Assembly (NCBI RefSeq): GCF_024462775.1
Contig: NZ_JANGCE010000003.1
Span: 1-64,000 of the forward strand
Reading direction: 5' to 3'
Source of the DNA: Butyricicoccus faecihominis
GTDB lineage: Bacteria; Bacillota; Clostridia; Oscillospirales; Butyricicoccaceae
Length of the DNA: 64,000 nt
The position numbers and the translations under genes were made by a program. Under the pieces are notes generated by a model. The model ran no database searches and was not told where the DNA came from. It worked only from the letters and a program-made list of their open reading frames with translations. Shown here piece after piece: positions 40,411 to 49,708 of this stretch (position 1 is the stretch's first letter; each line of letters opens with the position of its first letter).

Positions 40411-43400
40411 ATGAGAGAAATAAAGAAACTGCGGCGGCCGCTTGCATCCCTGCTGGCAGCGTGTATGCTAATGACCCTGCTGCCGGTCTCGGCGCAGGCC
40501 GGGGGGACGGAGAACGGTCGGGACGTGATAGTCGCGGCCTTTGAGCCGTTGGACGCGGCGGTGGCGGAGCAGACCGTCTCGGTTGGCACGGTGCGGGAGG
40601 CTTTAAACCTGCCCGACACCCTCCGGGCCACCGTGTACGCCACGGCCCCGGACACCGAGCCAGTTGTGATTGACGGCGTGAGCTGGGAAGCGGATTACCC
40701 CTTTGAAGGAGCGGCGGGCCGCTATACCTTTACCGCGTCCGCGTCAGGGTACGCCTGCGCCGAGGGCGTGGACTGGCCCGCGATCACCGTCACCGTGGCG
40801 GAACAGACCGCGCCGGAGCCGGACGAGGTGGACGCCCTCTGCGCCGCCATCGACGCCCTGCCCACGGTGGACGAACTCTATGAAAGCGCCCCCGGCGACG
40901 CCGACCCGGCATTCCCTGTTTGGGTTACCGAGACCCGCGCCAAGCTGGCGGCGGTCCCCGCCCTGCAAACGCAGCTTTCCGCGCTGTCCGGGGACGCGGC
41001 GGCTCTGGAGCGGATCACCGAGGCGCGCGCCGACAAGCTGGCGGAACTGAACGATTTTGCGAAGCAGCTGGGAGGGATGGCAACGCTGGACATTACCACC
41101 GTGGACGGGCTGAACAATGCCATTGCAAGCAGCAGCGGCACGGCGGCTACCCCCACACTGATTACCATTGACGCGTCGGGCATATCCGTTGGCGCGGCCA
41201 TTACCGTCGACAATAAGCACGTCAAGATCACCGGCGGCACGCTGACCCGCGACGCAGCCTACAGGGGCAATCTCATTGAAGTAAAGAAAGGCGGCAGCCT
41301 GACGCTGGAAAGTATCACCATGGACGGAAATAAGGCTAATGCCAGTGGCGGCTGTCTCATCAATCTGAATAATGCCGCATTGGTTCTGGAGGACGGCGCG
41401 ACGCTGACAAATAACAATGGCAGCGCCATTAACATAGGCTATCATTTTAATGGTTTCAGCAGCGTTACAATGAACGGGGGCGTCATCGGTAACAATGTCG
41501 CAGAAAACGGCGGCGCAATTAAGGATACTGATGGTAACACAGTTATCACCATAAAAGGCGGCAAAATCACAGACAATATCGCCAACGGTACGGACACGAA
41601 CAGCACCTACGGTGGCGGCATTTACAGCAACGGCAAGCTGATTATCGAGGGCGGGGAGATCACCGGCAACTCCGTCCCCAACGGCCGGGGCGGCGGCATC
41701 TTCAAGACCGGCGGCAAGGAAAAGGTGTTCACCGTCACCGGCGGCACCATCAGCGGCAACACTGCCCGGACGGACGCCGAAAAGGGCGACGACGTCTACG
41801 TCAACCAGTGCGCCTTCACTCTGGGCGGCTCGGCCAATATCCCGGACGGGCTGTATTTGAAGCTGGGGGAAAACTATTCCACCTTCACCATCGCTTCCGC
41901 GTTGGAACACCCGGTGGAGATCGAGGCGATCTATAACCATCCCACTGCCGGGACAATGGTAGCCTCGGGCGCGTCAGACTATACGATCACGGCAGAGGAC
42001 TTGGCCAAATTCTCCTACAAGGGCGGCGCGTTTGGCTTCGCGCTGGAGAATAACCAGATCAAGCTGGCGGAAAAGCCCGCCCCCGTCTGGGCGGCCAGCG
42101 GCAAGGGCACGGAGGCAAGCCCCTACATCATCGAAACCTACGACCAACTGGCGGGCTTCGCCGCTAACGTCAGCGGCACCGGCGATTATGTCAGCACGGC
42201 TAATACATTTGAGGGCCAATACATCAAGCTCTCCGACAGCTTCCCGGCCACCAGCGGCACGGCCACGGCGCTCACCGCCGCTATCGGCACGAGCAGCAGC
42301 AATTCGTTCAAGGGCCACTTCGACGGCAACGGCAAAACGGTGGCGCTGAATATCAATAGCGAAAACGACAATCAGGGCCTGTTCGGCTACGTGGCCACGG
42401 GCGGCGTGGTGGAGAACGTGACCGTCACCGGCACGGTTACCGGCCAAAACTATGCCGGCGGCATCGTAGGCGCGAACGCCGGTACGGTGCAAAACTGTGT
42501 CAACGGGGCCACGGTCTCCGGTGTGGGACGGCTCGGCGGCGTGACGGGCGGGAACAACGGCACGGTGCAAAACTGCGTTAATAAAGCAGCAGTCAGCGGC
42601 ACAGGCGATCGAGTCGGCGGCGTGTCGGCCTCAAGCAGCGGCACGGTGCAAAGCTGCGTCAATGAGGCCGCAGTCTCCGGCAAGGACAAGGTCGGCGGCG
42701 TGGCGGGCCATAGCATCGGCATGGTGCAAAACTGTATCAACAAGGCGGCGGTCACCGGCACAGGTTCTTCCATCGGCGGCGTGGTGGGAGATAACTATAA
42801 CAGCGTGCGGTTCTGTTATAACACCGGCGCGGTCACCGGCGGCAGCAAGGTCGGCGGCGTGGTAGGTGGGAACGATAAAAGCATCTCGACTGTTGTGACG
42901 GCCACAGTGCAAAACTGCCTCTCTCTGGGGCTGACCGTCATTACCACCGACAGCAGCAAAACAACCGTGGGCCGCGTGGTGGGTTTTAAAGACGACGCCC
43001 CCCTCTCGGACAATCTCGCTCGGGCGGATATGAAGGTCTACCAGAAATCCACCGAGGCGGTTACGCCTATCACCGGCGCGGCGGACGGAATCCACGGGCT
43101 TGACGTGGCGGTGGACAATACCATGCCGCTGACCGACGTGTTCAGCAGCTGGGATTCCAGCGTCTGGACCGTCCCCACCGGAAATCTGGTCCCCGGCTGC
43201 GACTTACCCACGCTGGTAAGCAATGCGCAAGCCCCCGCGCCCACTCTACCGAGAGAAGCGCCCGCCGTCACAAGCTACGGAATTTGGGTGGGCGGCACGC
43301 AAGTCAACCCGGAGAATTCGGCCAACGTGCTGGGCGACGGGAAGGTATCCTACGACGCCGCCAGCAATACGCTGTCCCTCAACAGCGCGGCCATCACAGG

Positions 43401-46400
43401 CACACACAAAGGCGCGGGAATCTACGTGGAGGGCAGCACGGACTTTACCATCGCGTTGACCGGCGATAATGTCGTCGGCAACGATGCGGACGCCGCGCTG
43501 AACTGCGGCGTCCGGTGCCTAAACAACCAGCTTCTCATAAAGGGCGCGGGCAAACTCACCGTCTATCTTCAGCGCGCCCAGGACGGAGGCGGCGTATCGG
43601 GCGTGAGCGCCAACAAGGGGCTAACCCTAAAAGGCGCGACGCTGAAGATCATCAACAAGGATACGACCTTAGAGCCCGAAGCCTCTTACGTCGGATTGCA
43701 GGCGGATGAAGGGATCACCCTCAGCGGCGCGAATCTTACCCTCACAAACCTCATGACGGGCATCAACGCGGCGGGCGGAGACATCGCGATTGACCAGTGT
43801 TCCACTCTAACCGCACGCACGGGGGACAGTGCCATCAACGGCAAAAATGTACTGATCTCCGACTCCAAGGTGGACGTTGAAAGCACCCTGACGGGCAAAA
43901 ACGCCATCATCGCTCTGCTGCATATCACCGTTAACGGCGATGCGGACGTCAAGGCGGTGAGCGACTTCCCCGCGTTATATGCGGAGCATGCGGCGGATTT
44001 GCCCGACGTGCCCGATTATACGAAAAACTGCATCACCATCAGCGGCGGGACCGTCAGAGCCACCTCCAACAACGACGCCGCAATTTATACGCCCGGCACA
44101 ATCTCCATCAGCGGCGACACGACAAAGGTGACGGCCAAGGGCTATTATGCCGGCTTGCAGGGCAACGGCGGGATTGCCATTTCCGGCGGCACCGTCAACG
44201 CCGCCTCCACCGACGACTGCGGCATCTTTACGCCCGCCGCCCTCGCCATCAGCGGCGACGATACCAAGGTGACCGCCAACGGCTATTATGCCGGCCTGCG
44301 GAGCAACGGCGGCATCACCATCTCCGGCGGCACCGTCGACGCCGTGAGCACGAACGACGTCGGGATTTTCTGCATGGGCCACATCGAAATCACCGGTGGC
44401 AGTATCCACGCAAAAGGCGGGCCCGGCTTTGCCGCCATCGCCGCTAGAACGATGAAAAGCGGTGAGACACAGCCGCCGGTAACCATTACGCTGACTGGCT
44501 TGGGGGAAGAAAACGGCTGCAAGCCCATGGCGTCGGACTGGTTTACCGTTACGCTGTCGGGCGGAGGAACGGAAACCAGAAGCTGGACCGCCTTCGTCCC
44601 GGAGAACGCGGACGCGCTTACCGTTTCCAACGGCGCCATGACCAACGCGGTCAATGAGGTTTGGTTGGGAACGCCCACCGTCACCGCCGTGAGCGTCACC
44701 CCACCGGCGGCCATTGTACAGAAGGGGCACACCCGGCAGTTTAACGCCACGGTGGCCGGCACGTATTCCCCGGCGCAGTCCGTGACGTGGACAATCGAAG
44801 GCAACTACGACACCGGCACCGTCATTTCCGAAGCGGGTCTGCTGACCGTGGCCGCCGGTGAGACGGCAACTTCAATAACCGTCAAGGCCACCTCCACCAT
44901 AGCCAGCGGCAAGAGCGCCACGGTCACCGTGACCGTCACGGACAAGGCCGCGTTGACGGAGGCGCAGATGTCCCTCGCCATGGATGGCTGGACCTACGGC
45001 GAGGCGCCTAATGTGCCCTTGGGCTCCGTGACTGTCACGGACGACAACGGCGGCATCACTTATCAATACAGCGCCGACGGCGGAAATATCTGGGCGGACG
45101 ATCTGCCCGTTTCCGGTGCGGGCGAGGCTAAGGCGGGAACCTATCAGGTGCGGATGAGCTACGAGGGCGACGCCTACACCGGCACCAAGGCGGCCAGCTT
45201 TACCGTGGCCCCCAAAGCCGTCATTCTGGGCGTGGGCACCCTCGCGGCCAGCAAGGTCTATGACGGCGACACAATAGCTACACTCACCGGCGCGCCTGCC
45301 CTTACCGGCGCACTGGAACATGACGCGGTGACCGCCGGGGGCGGCACTGGCGTGTACGCCACGGCGGACGCGGGGACGGGAATCGCCGTTACCGTCACCG
45401 GCGTCACACTCAACGGAAATGACGCGGGCAATTATTTCACCACCGGCACGGTACCCGGCCTGACCGGAACCATCACCCCGGCGGACGGCAAGACCTATTC
45501 CAGCTACGCCGACGCGCTGGACGCGCTGCACAAGGTGCACATCGTCACCAACGTGACGCCGACGCTGGGGGACGTGACGCTGCCCGCCGGCTGGGCGTTT
45601 ACCGGCGACAAGACGGCGCGGATCGCCGCCGGCAACGACAACGGCGGCAAGCAGGCATTCCCGGTGCGGTACACGCCCGCCGATCCAAACTACGCTCCCG
45701 TAGACCTGACGGGCGAGGACGCCCTGTTCCCGGTATCCACGGTAGAACTGACCGCCAGCGAAGGACTGGGCATACAAACCGTCGCGGCCGGGCAGCAGTT
45801 GACGCTCTCCGGGGTAACGCTTCAAGTGACCGGCGCGGCCCTGCCCAATGAGGGCGACTACGCCATTGCCAACATGAAATGGAGCAGCAGCGCGGAGGCG
45901 GTCGCCGCCGTGACCGGCGCGGTCTCCGGCGGAAGCATGACCGCCACCGTTTCGGCAGTCGCCGGCGGCGTGACCATGGTGGGTGTGGCCTACCAGAATG
46001 GCGACATGCTGGGCTACGTGCTGGTAAAGGTCACGGGCGGTAGCGGCGGGACCGCCAATCAGGTAAGCGACATTACGGACATCGCCGATACGCTGGATAA
46101 GCTGATCGACCCGGAGCGACCCACCGAAACCGACAAGGCGGCGGTGGACGCCGTGGCCGCCGAGGTGACCAAGCTGTCCGGCGCGGCCAAGGAAAACCTT
46201 ACCGCCGATGACGTGAAGACGCTGGATGAGCTGAAAAAGACCGTGGGCGAGAACATTTCCGACGCGGACAAGAAACTGACGATCACCATCGAAAACGAAG
46301 CCGAGGGACCGGTTCCCGCGCCGGAGAACATAAAGGTGGTGGGCGCGGCCATCGCCTGCGGCGTGGACAGCGGCAACGTGGTGGTCACCGTCAAGCCCGT

Positions 46401-47466
46401 TATGCCCAGCGGCTCCGACACCAAGCTGGAACTGAAAATGCAACTGACGGTGAACAACAACGAAGCGGAGCTGGCGGCACCGATGTTCTTCCAGATGGTC
46501 GTGCCGGAGGATATCGACCTGAACAACCTGAGGCTGTACCATGTGAAGGACGACGGCAGCAAAACGGAGCTTCCCTTTACGAAGGGAGAGGGGCGCGCCA
46601 TTTCGTTCAAAATGCTGTCCTTCTCCAGCGTGCAGTTCGTGGTACCCACCGGCGGCGCGACGGGCGGCGGCTCCACCACCTATTACACCCTGACCGCCAC
46701 GGCGGGCGGGGGCGGCAAGATCGCCCCCAGCGGCAAGGTGCGCGTCAGCCGGAACAGCGACAAGACGTTTACCGTGACGCCCGGCGATGGCTACGAGATC
46801 GCCGACGTGCTGGTGGACGGCAAGAGCGTGGGCGCGGTGGATTCCTATACGTTTGAAAAGGTCAGGGCAAACCACACCATCGCGGCCAGCTTTCAGGCCG
46901 AGGGCCAGCGGCCCGTCTGGAATCCCTTTGCCGATGTGAAGGAGGGCGCGTGGTATTACGACAGCGTGAAGGATATCTATGAGCGCGACCTGATGAACGG
47001 CACCAGCAAAACCACGTTTTCGCCGGAGCTTGCCACCACCCGCGGCATGATCGTCACGATTCTGTGGCGGTTGGAGCAGGAGCCGGAGAGCGGCGCGGCC
47101 ATGTCATTTACTGATGTAACGGCGGGCAGCTACTGCTTTGACGCCGTTCGCTGGGCGGCGGAGCACGAGATCGTCAAGGGCTACACCGCCACGGCATTCG
47201 GCCCGGTGGACGCCATCACGCGGCAGGAGCTTGCGGCCATTCTGTACCGCTATGCCCGGTACAAGGGCGCGGACATAAGCGCGGCCGACGATTTGGCGGC
47301 CTTTACCGACCGGCCCGACGGCTGGGCGGAGGCCGCCGTGAAATGGGCCGTGGGCGCCGGCGTCCTCTCCGGCAAAGGCAGCGGCGTTCTGGACCCCAAG
47401 GGGCGGGCCACCCGCGCCGAGGTCGCGGCTATGCTTCACCGGTTTCTTTCCAACACAGCAAATTGA
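40411..47466 (+). CDS. Giant repeat-rich SLH surface protein
   Basis: 2351 residues. A twin-basic N-terminus and signal peptide (RRPLASLLAACMLMTLLPVS, cleavage near AQA). In order: a linker with paired helices (~130-220); a right-handed beta-helix region (~225-500, ITGGTL, GGAIKDTDGNTVITIKGG); GLUG repeats (~683-824); a second beta-helix with ISGGTV repeats (~1206-1330); a BIG2-like Ig domain (~1427-1511); an MBG/YDG-type segment (YDGDTIATLTGAPALTGALE, ~1614-1690); a helical region and a DUF-type domain with VPTGGATGGGS linker; and three C-terminal SLH domains (~2169-2350, FADVKEGAWYYDSVKDIYER, FTDVTAGSYCFDAVRWAAEH, FTDRPDGWAEAAVKWAVGAG). It is probably a cell-wall-anchored adhesin or glycan binder. 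It has its own GGGAGG site and a terminator at 47543. Confidence 0.9.
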   Translation: MREIKKLRRPLASLLAACMLMTLLPVSAQAGGTENGRDVIVAAFEPLDAAVAEQTVSVGTVREALNLPDTLRATVYATAPDTEPVVIDGVSWEADYPFEGAAGRYTFTASASGYACAEGVDWPAITVTVAEQTAPEPDEVDALCAAIDALPTVDELYESAPGDADPAFPVWVTETRAKLAAVPALQTQLSALSGDAAALERITEARADKLAELNDFAKQLGGMATLDITTVDGLNNAIASSSGTAATPTLITIDASGISVGAAITVDNKHVKITGGTLTRDAAYRGNLIEVKKGGSLTLESITMDGNKANASGGCLINLNNAALVLEDGATLTNNNGSAINIGYHFNGFSSVTMNGGVIGNNVAENGGAIKDTDGNTVITIKGGKITDNIANGTDTNSTYGGGIYSNGKLIIEGGEITGNSVPNGRGGGIFKTGGKEKVFTVTGGTISGNTARTDAEKGDDVYVNQCAFTLGGSANIPDGLYLKLGENYSTFTIASALEHPVEIEAIYNHPTAGTMVASGASDYTITAEDLAKFSYKGGAFGFALENNQIKLAEKPAPVWAASGKGTEASPYIIETYDQLAGFAANVSGTGDYVSTANTFEGQYIKLSDSFPATSGTATALTAAIGTSSSNSFKGHFDGNGKTVALNINSENDNQGLFGYVATGGVVENVTVTGTVTGQNYAGGIVGANAGTVQNCVNGATVSGVGRLGGVTGGNNGTVQNCVNKAAVSGTGDRVGGVSASSSGTVQSCVNEAAVSGKDKVGGVAGHSIGMVQNCINKAAVTGTGSSIGGVVGDNYNSVRFCYNTGAVTGGSKVGGVVGGNDKSISTVVTATVQNCLSLGLTVITTDSSKTTVGRVVGFKDDAPLSDNLARADMKVYQKSTEAVTPITGAADGIHGLDVAVDNTMPLTDVFSSWDSSVWTVPTGNLVPGCDLPTLVSNAQAPAPTLPREAPAVTSYGIWVGGTQVNPENSANVLGDGKVSYDAASNTLSLNSAAITGTHKGAGIYVEGSTDFTIALTGDNVVGNDADAALNCGVRCLNNQLLIKGAGKLTVYLQRAQDGGGVSGVSANKGLTLKGATLKIINKDTTLEPEASYVGLQADEGITLSGANLTLTNLMTGINAAGGDIAIDQCSTLTARTGDSAINGKNVLISDSKVDVESTLTGKNAIIALLHITVNGDADVKAVSDFPALYAEHAADLPDVPDYTKNCITISGGTVRATSNNDAAIYTPGTISISGDTTKVTAKGYYAGLQGNGGIAISGGTVNAASTDDCGIFTPAALAISGDDTKVTANGYYAGLRSNGGITISGGTVDAVSTNDVGIFCMGHIEITGGSIHAKGGPGFAAIAARTMKSGETQPPVTITLTGLGEENGCKPMASDWFTVTLSGGGTETRSWTAFVPENADALTVSNGAMTNAVNEVWLGTPTVTAVSVTPPAAIVQKGHTRQFNATVAGTYSPAQSVTWTIEGNYDTGTVISEAGLLTVAAGETATSITVKATSTIASGKSATVTVTVTDKAALTEAQMSLAMDGWTYGEAPNVPLGSVTVTDDNGGITYQYSADGGNIWADDLPVSGAGEAKAGTYQVRMSYEGDAYTGTKAASFTVAPKAVILGVGTLAASKVYDGDTIATLTGAPALTGALEHDAVTAGGGTGVYATADAGTGIAVTVTGVTLNGNDAGNYFTTGTVPGLTGTITPADGKTYSSYADALDALHKVHIVTNVTPTLGDVTLPAGWAFTGDKTARIAAGNDNGGKQAFPVRYTPADPNYAPVDLTGEDALFPVSTVELTASEGLGIQTVAAGQQLTLSGVTLQVTGAALPNEGDYAIANMKWSSSAEAVAAVTGAVSGGSMTATVSAVAGGVTMVGVAYQNGDMLGYVLVKVTGGSGGTANQVSDITDIADTLDKLIDPERPTETDKAAVDAVAAEVTKLSGAAKENLTADDVKTLDELKKTVGENISDADKKLTITIENEAEGPVPAPENIKVVGAAIACGVDSGNVVVTVKPVMPSGSDTKLELKMQLTVNNNEAELAAPMFFQMVVPEDIDLNNLRLYHVKDDGSKTELPFTKGEGRAISFKMLSFSSVQFVVPTGGATGGGSTTYYTLTATAGGGGKIAPSGKVRVSRNSDKTFTVTPGDGYEIADVLVDGKSVGAVDSYTFEKVRANHTIAASFQAEGQRPVWNPFADVKEGAWYYDSVKDIYERDLMNGTSKTTFSPELATTRGMIVTILWRLEQEPESGAAMSFTDVTAGSYCFDAVRWAAEHEIVKGYTATAFGPVDAITRQELAAILYRYARYKGADISAADDLAAFTDRPDGWAEAAVKWAVGAGVLSGKGSGVLDPKGRATRAEVAAMLHRFLSNTAN
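42457..42880 (+). repeat. Tandem GLUG repeats in the surface protein
   Basis: About six units of ~26 residues (~78 nt), each reading GGV-G-N-GTVQNC-N-A-V-G. The DNA copies differ mainly at third positions and in a few insertions. GLUG units occur in bacterial adhesins and in IgA-peptidase-type surface proteins. Confidence 0.8.
44026..44400 (+). repeat. Tandem ISGGTV/YYAGL repeats in the surface protein
   Basis: Two and a half units of ~41 residues: ITISGGTV-A-S--D-GI-TP--I-ISGD-TKVTA-GYYAGL. The pattern resembles the Cthe_2159-type polysaccharide-binding beta-helix (pectate-lyase-like fold), which suggests glycan binding. Confidence 0.7.
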
Positions 47467-47542
47467 ACGACCCCAGAACACATTTGCCATTACCTTGCTC
47501 TCCGGGCGGGGTGGTAGAGATACCGCCCCGCCCGGCCGATTC

Positions 47543-47577
47543 AAGAACCCGTTTTTACAAGGAAACGGGTTCTTTTT
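47543..47577 (+). terminator. Terminator after the giant SLH gene
   Basis: AAGAACCCGTTT, short loop, AAACGGGTTCTTTTT. Confidence 0.88.
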
Positions 47578-47652
47578 GCCTGTCTTCTACTTTTTTTCGC
47601 AACGGGAAAGCGTAGCGGGGCGGCGCTTGGCTGAACCGAGTACGCGGTGGAA

Positions 47653-47681
47653 TTGACGCGCGCGGGCAAATTCGGTATAAT
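47653..47681 (+). promoter_or_regulatory. Promoter of the AraC-family regulator
   Basis: TTGACG (47653-47658), 17-bp spacer, TATAAT (47676-47681), about 46 nt before the start codon. Confidence 0.8.
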
Positions 47682-47727
47682 GAACAAATGATAGCAGCGC
47701 AAATGCCGGAAAAGGGAGGAAGCCCAC

Positions 47728-48618
47728 GTGAGCAGCATGTATGAAACAGATTATTTCGCGCGAGTGATGCAAAAATCCGGAATAGACAGAGTGGCGATGC
47801 CTTCGCTGCTCTATATCACCAAGCAGCAGGCGGGCGGCAAGAAGCGCGACCGGCCCATGCACGGGCATGATTCGCTGTGCGAGATCCTGCTGGTTTATCG
47901 GGGCGTTGGCTCCTATGCCATCCGCAACCATACCTATCCCATACAGGCGGGCGACATCCTGTATTATAATCAGGATGAAGCGCACGAGGTGCGCGCCATG
48001 TCGGATGAGGAGATCGGCACCTACTGCTTCGGTATCGGCAACCTGCATTTAAGAGATCTGCCGGTAAACCACATGATCCCGGCGGACAGCCCGCCCGTGC
48101 GGCCCTCCGGCGCGATGTTCGGTTTCTTCGAGGGCCTGTGCGAGCGCGCCTATCAAATGCTGGATGATAACCCGATGCACCGGGCCGTGGCGCAGTGTCT
48201 GGCCATCGCCTTTTTGCTCGCGGCGATCGGGGTGGAGGACGAAGCGCCGCGAGCCGTCGCTTCCGCGCAGGATACGCAAATGGGCGACCGCATCCGCGAG
48301 TATCTGGATATCCATTACACGGAGCCGATCGATCTGAAATCGATCGCGGCGGCGTTCCAGTGCAGCGAGCCGTATATCTCGCATGTGTTCAAAAAGGCGA
48401 TGGGCTATTCGCCCATCCAATATGTGATCCGGCGGCGCGTCGGGCTGGCGCAGACCTATTTAATCAGCAGCGATTACACCGCCACGCAGATCGCCACCTT
48501 GGTCGGTTACGACAATACGAATTACTTTAACACCATCTTTACCAAGGTGGTCGGCGTGTCGCCGATCCGCTATAAAAAACAGTACATAGAAGCGCTGCAC
48601 GGCAACGTGACGCAGTAG
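47728..48618 (+). CDS. AraC-family transcriptional regulator
   Basis: 296 residues. The GTG at 47728 follows GGGAGGA by 7 nt. The N-terminal cupin-like sensor (MHGHDSLCEILLVYRGVGSY, IQAGDILYYNQDEAHEV) should bind a sugar or related effector. The C-terminal ~100 residues hold two helix-turn-helix units: IDLKSIAAAFQCSEPYISHV, then ATQIATLVGYDNTNYFNTIF and FTKVVGVSPIRYKK. It converges on the sugar ABC transporter genes and probably controls them. Confidence 0.93.
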   Translation: MSSMYETDYFARVMQKSGIDRVAMPSLLYITKQQAGGKKRDRPMHGHDSLCEILLVYRGVGSYAIRNHTYPIQAGDILYYNQDEAHEVRAMSDEEIGTYCFGIGNLHLRDLPVNHMIPADSPPVRPSGAMFGFFEGLCERAYQMLDDNPMHRAVAQCLAIAFLLAAIGVEDEAPRAVASAQDTQMGDRIREYLDIHYTEPIDLKSIAAAFQCSEPYISHVFKKAMGYSPIQYVIRRRVGLAQTYLISSDYTATQIATLVGYDNTNYFNTIFTKVVGVSPIRYKKQYIEALHGNVTQ

Positions 48619-48623
48619 CACAT

Positions 48624-48672
48624 AAAAACCGGAGCCGCGGCCCCTTACGAGGGGACCGCGGCTCCGGTTTTT
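48624..48672. terminator. Shared bidirectional terminator
   Basis: AAAAACCGGAGCCGCGG-CCCC, loop, complement and TTTTT. It lies between the convergent araC-type gene and the permease gene and can serve both strands. Confidence 0.9.
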
Positions 48673-48683
48673 ATGTAAGCTTT

Positions 48684-49682
48684 TTACGCCTTCTTTGCGT
48701 TCTTGCGCATATCGAACACCACCGCGAGGATGATGATCGCGCCCTTGAAAACCTGCTGCACATAGGGCGAAATCTTGAGCAGCATCATGCCGTTTTTCAG
48801 CACGCCGAGGATGAGGATACCGGCGATAACGCCGGAGATCCGGCACACGCCGCCCGAGTGGGAGGTGCCGCCCACAGTGGCCGCCGCAATCGCGTCCAGC
48901 TCGTAGTTGACGCCGACCGAGGCGTTGCCCGCGCCCGAACGGGCCGCCAGCAGAACGCCGCCGACGGACGCGCAGAACGCGCACCAGGTGTATACCTTAA
49001 TCAGATTCTTTTCCACGTTGATACCGGCCACGCGCGCGGCTTGATCGTTGCCGCCGATCGCATAGATCGATTTGCCGAACCGCGTCTGTGTGAGCATAAA
49101 GCCGGATATCACCGCAAAGATGACGAAAATGACGATGACGACCGTGACGGACGCGCCGCTGATGTTGAACAGCTCAAACTGCGCCACATTTTTCAGGCCG
49201 GGCTTTAGCTCCGGGATGGGGTAGGCGTTGGTGTAAAGCAAGGCGAGCGCGCGGGCGATCAGCTGGGTGCCCAGCGTGGCGATGAAAGCGGGGATTTTGG
49301 TGTAGGCAATCAGCCAGCCATTGAGCACGCCGAACAGCGTGCCGACAAGCAGACCGGCCACAATCGCGACGACGACCGGGATATCCGGCAGGTTCGGGAA
49401 CAGGCGGGACGCGCCGTACTCAAACTTCTGTGCGAGCGAGGCGGTCACAACGCCGGTCAACGCGACCAGCGCGCCGGGCGAAAGGTCGATGCCCTTGGAA
49501 AGAATACACCACATAACGCCGACCGTTAGGATGCCGGTGATGGATTCGGTGGTCAGTACGGAAACAATATTTTTGGCCGTTAGAAACGTTGGCGATAAAA
49601 AGGCCATCAGGATGACCATAAAAACAAAGACGACCCAGATCGAGTTCTTGCTCATAAATTTTTTGGCTTTTGTCGCATTCAC
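48684..49682 (-). CDS. Sugar ABC transporter permease (RbsC/MglC type)
   Basis: 332 residues. The GTG at 49682 follows AAAGGGG, giving MNATKAKKFMSKNS; the longer in-frame reading runs back through the ATPase gene end. Nine to ten membrane segments, with LTTESITGILTVGVMWCILS, the permease-ATPase coupling region GTLFGVLNGWLIAYTKIPAF and IATLGTQLIARALALLYTNA, and the C-terminal GGTSHSGGVCRISGVIAGIL. The closest type is MglC/RbsC, which imports monosaccharides such as galactosides or ribose; the substrate is not determinable here. Confidence 0.92.
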   Translation of the reverse strand: MNATKAKKFMSKNSIWVVFVFMVILMAFLSPTFLTAKNIVSVLTTESITGILTVGVMWCILSKGIDLSPGALVALTGVVTASLAQKFEYGASRLFPNLPDIPVVVAIVAGLLVGTLFGVLNGWLIAYTKIPAFIATLGTQLIARALALLYTNAYPIPELKPGLKNVAQFELFNISGASVTVVIVIFVIFAVISGFMLTQTRFGKSIYAIGGNDQAARVAGINVEKNLIKVYTWCAFCASVGGVLLAARSGAGNASVGVNYELDAIAAATVGGTSHSGGVCRISGVIAGILILGVLKNGMMLLKISPYVQQVFKGAIIILAVVFDMRKNAKKA

Positions 49683-49708
49683 AGGAAGTACCCCTTTCTC
49701 TTTTTCCC

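Noticed and set aside
42457-42880. CRISPR-like spaced repeats
   Set aside because: The periodic repeats are in-frame GLUG protein units, with spacers coding conserved residues and no cas genes nearby.
44872-46875. 667-codon minus-strand frame in the giant surface protein gene
   Set aside because: Shadow of the repeat-rich SLH gene; no start context and atypical composition.
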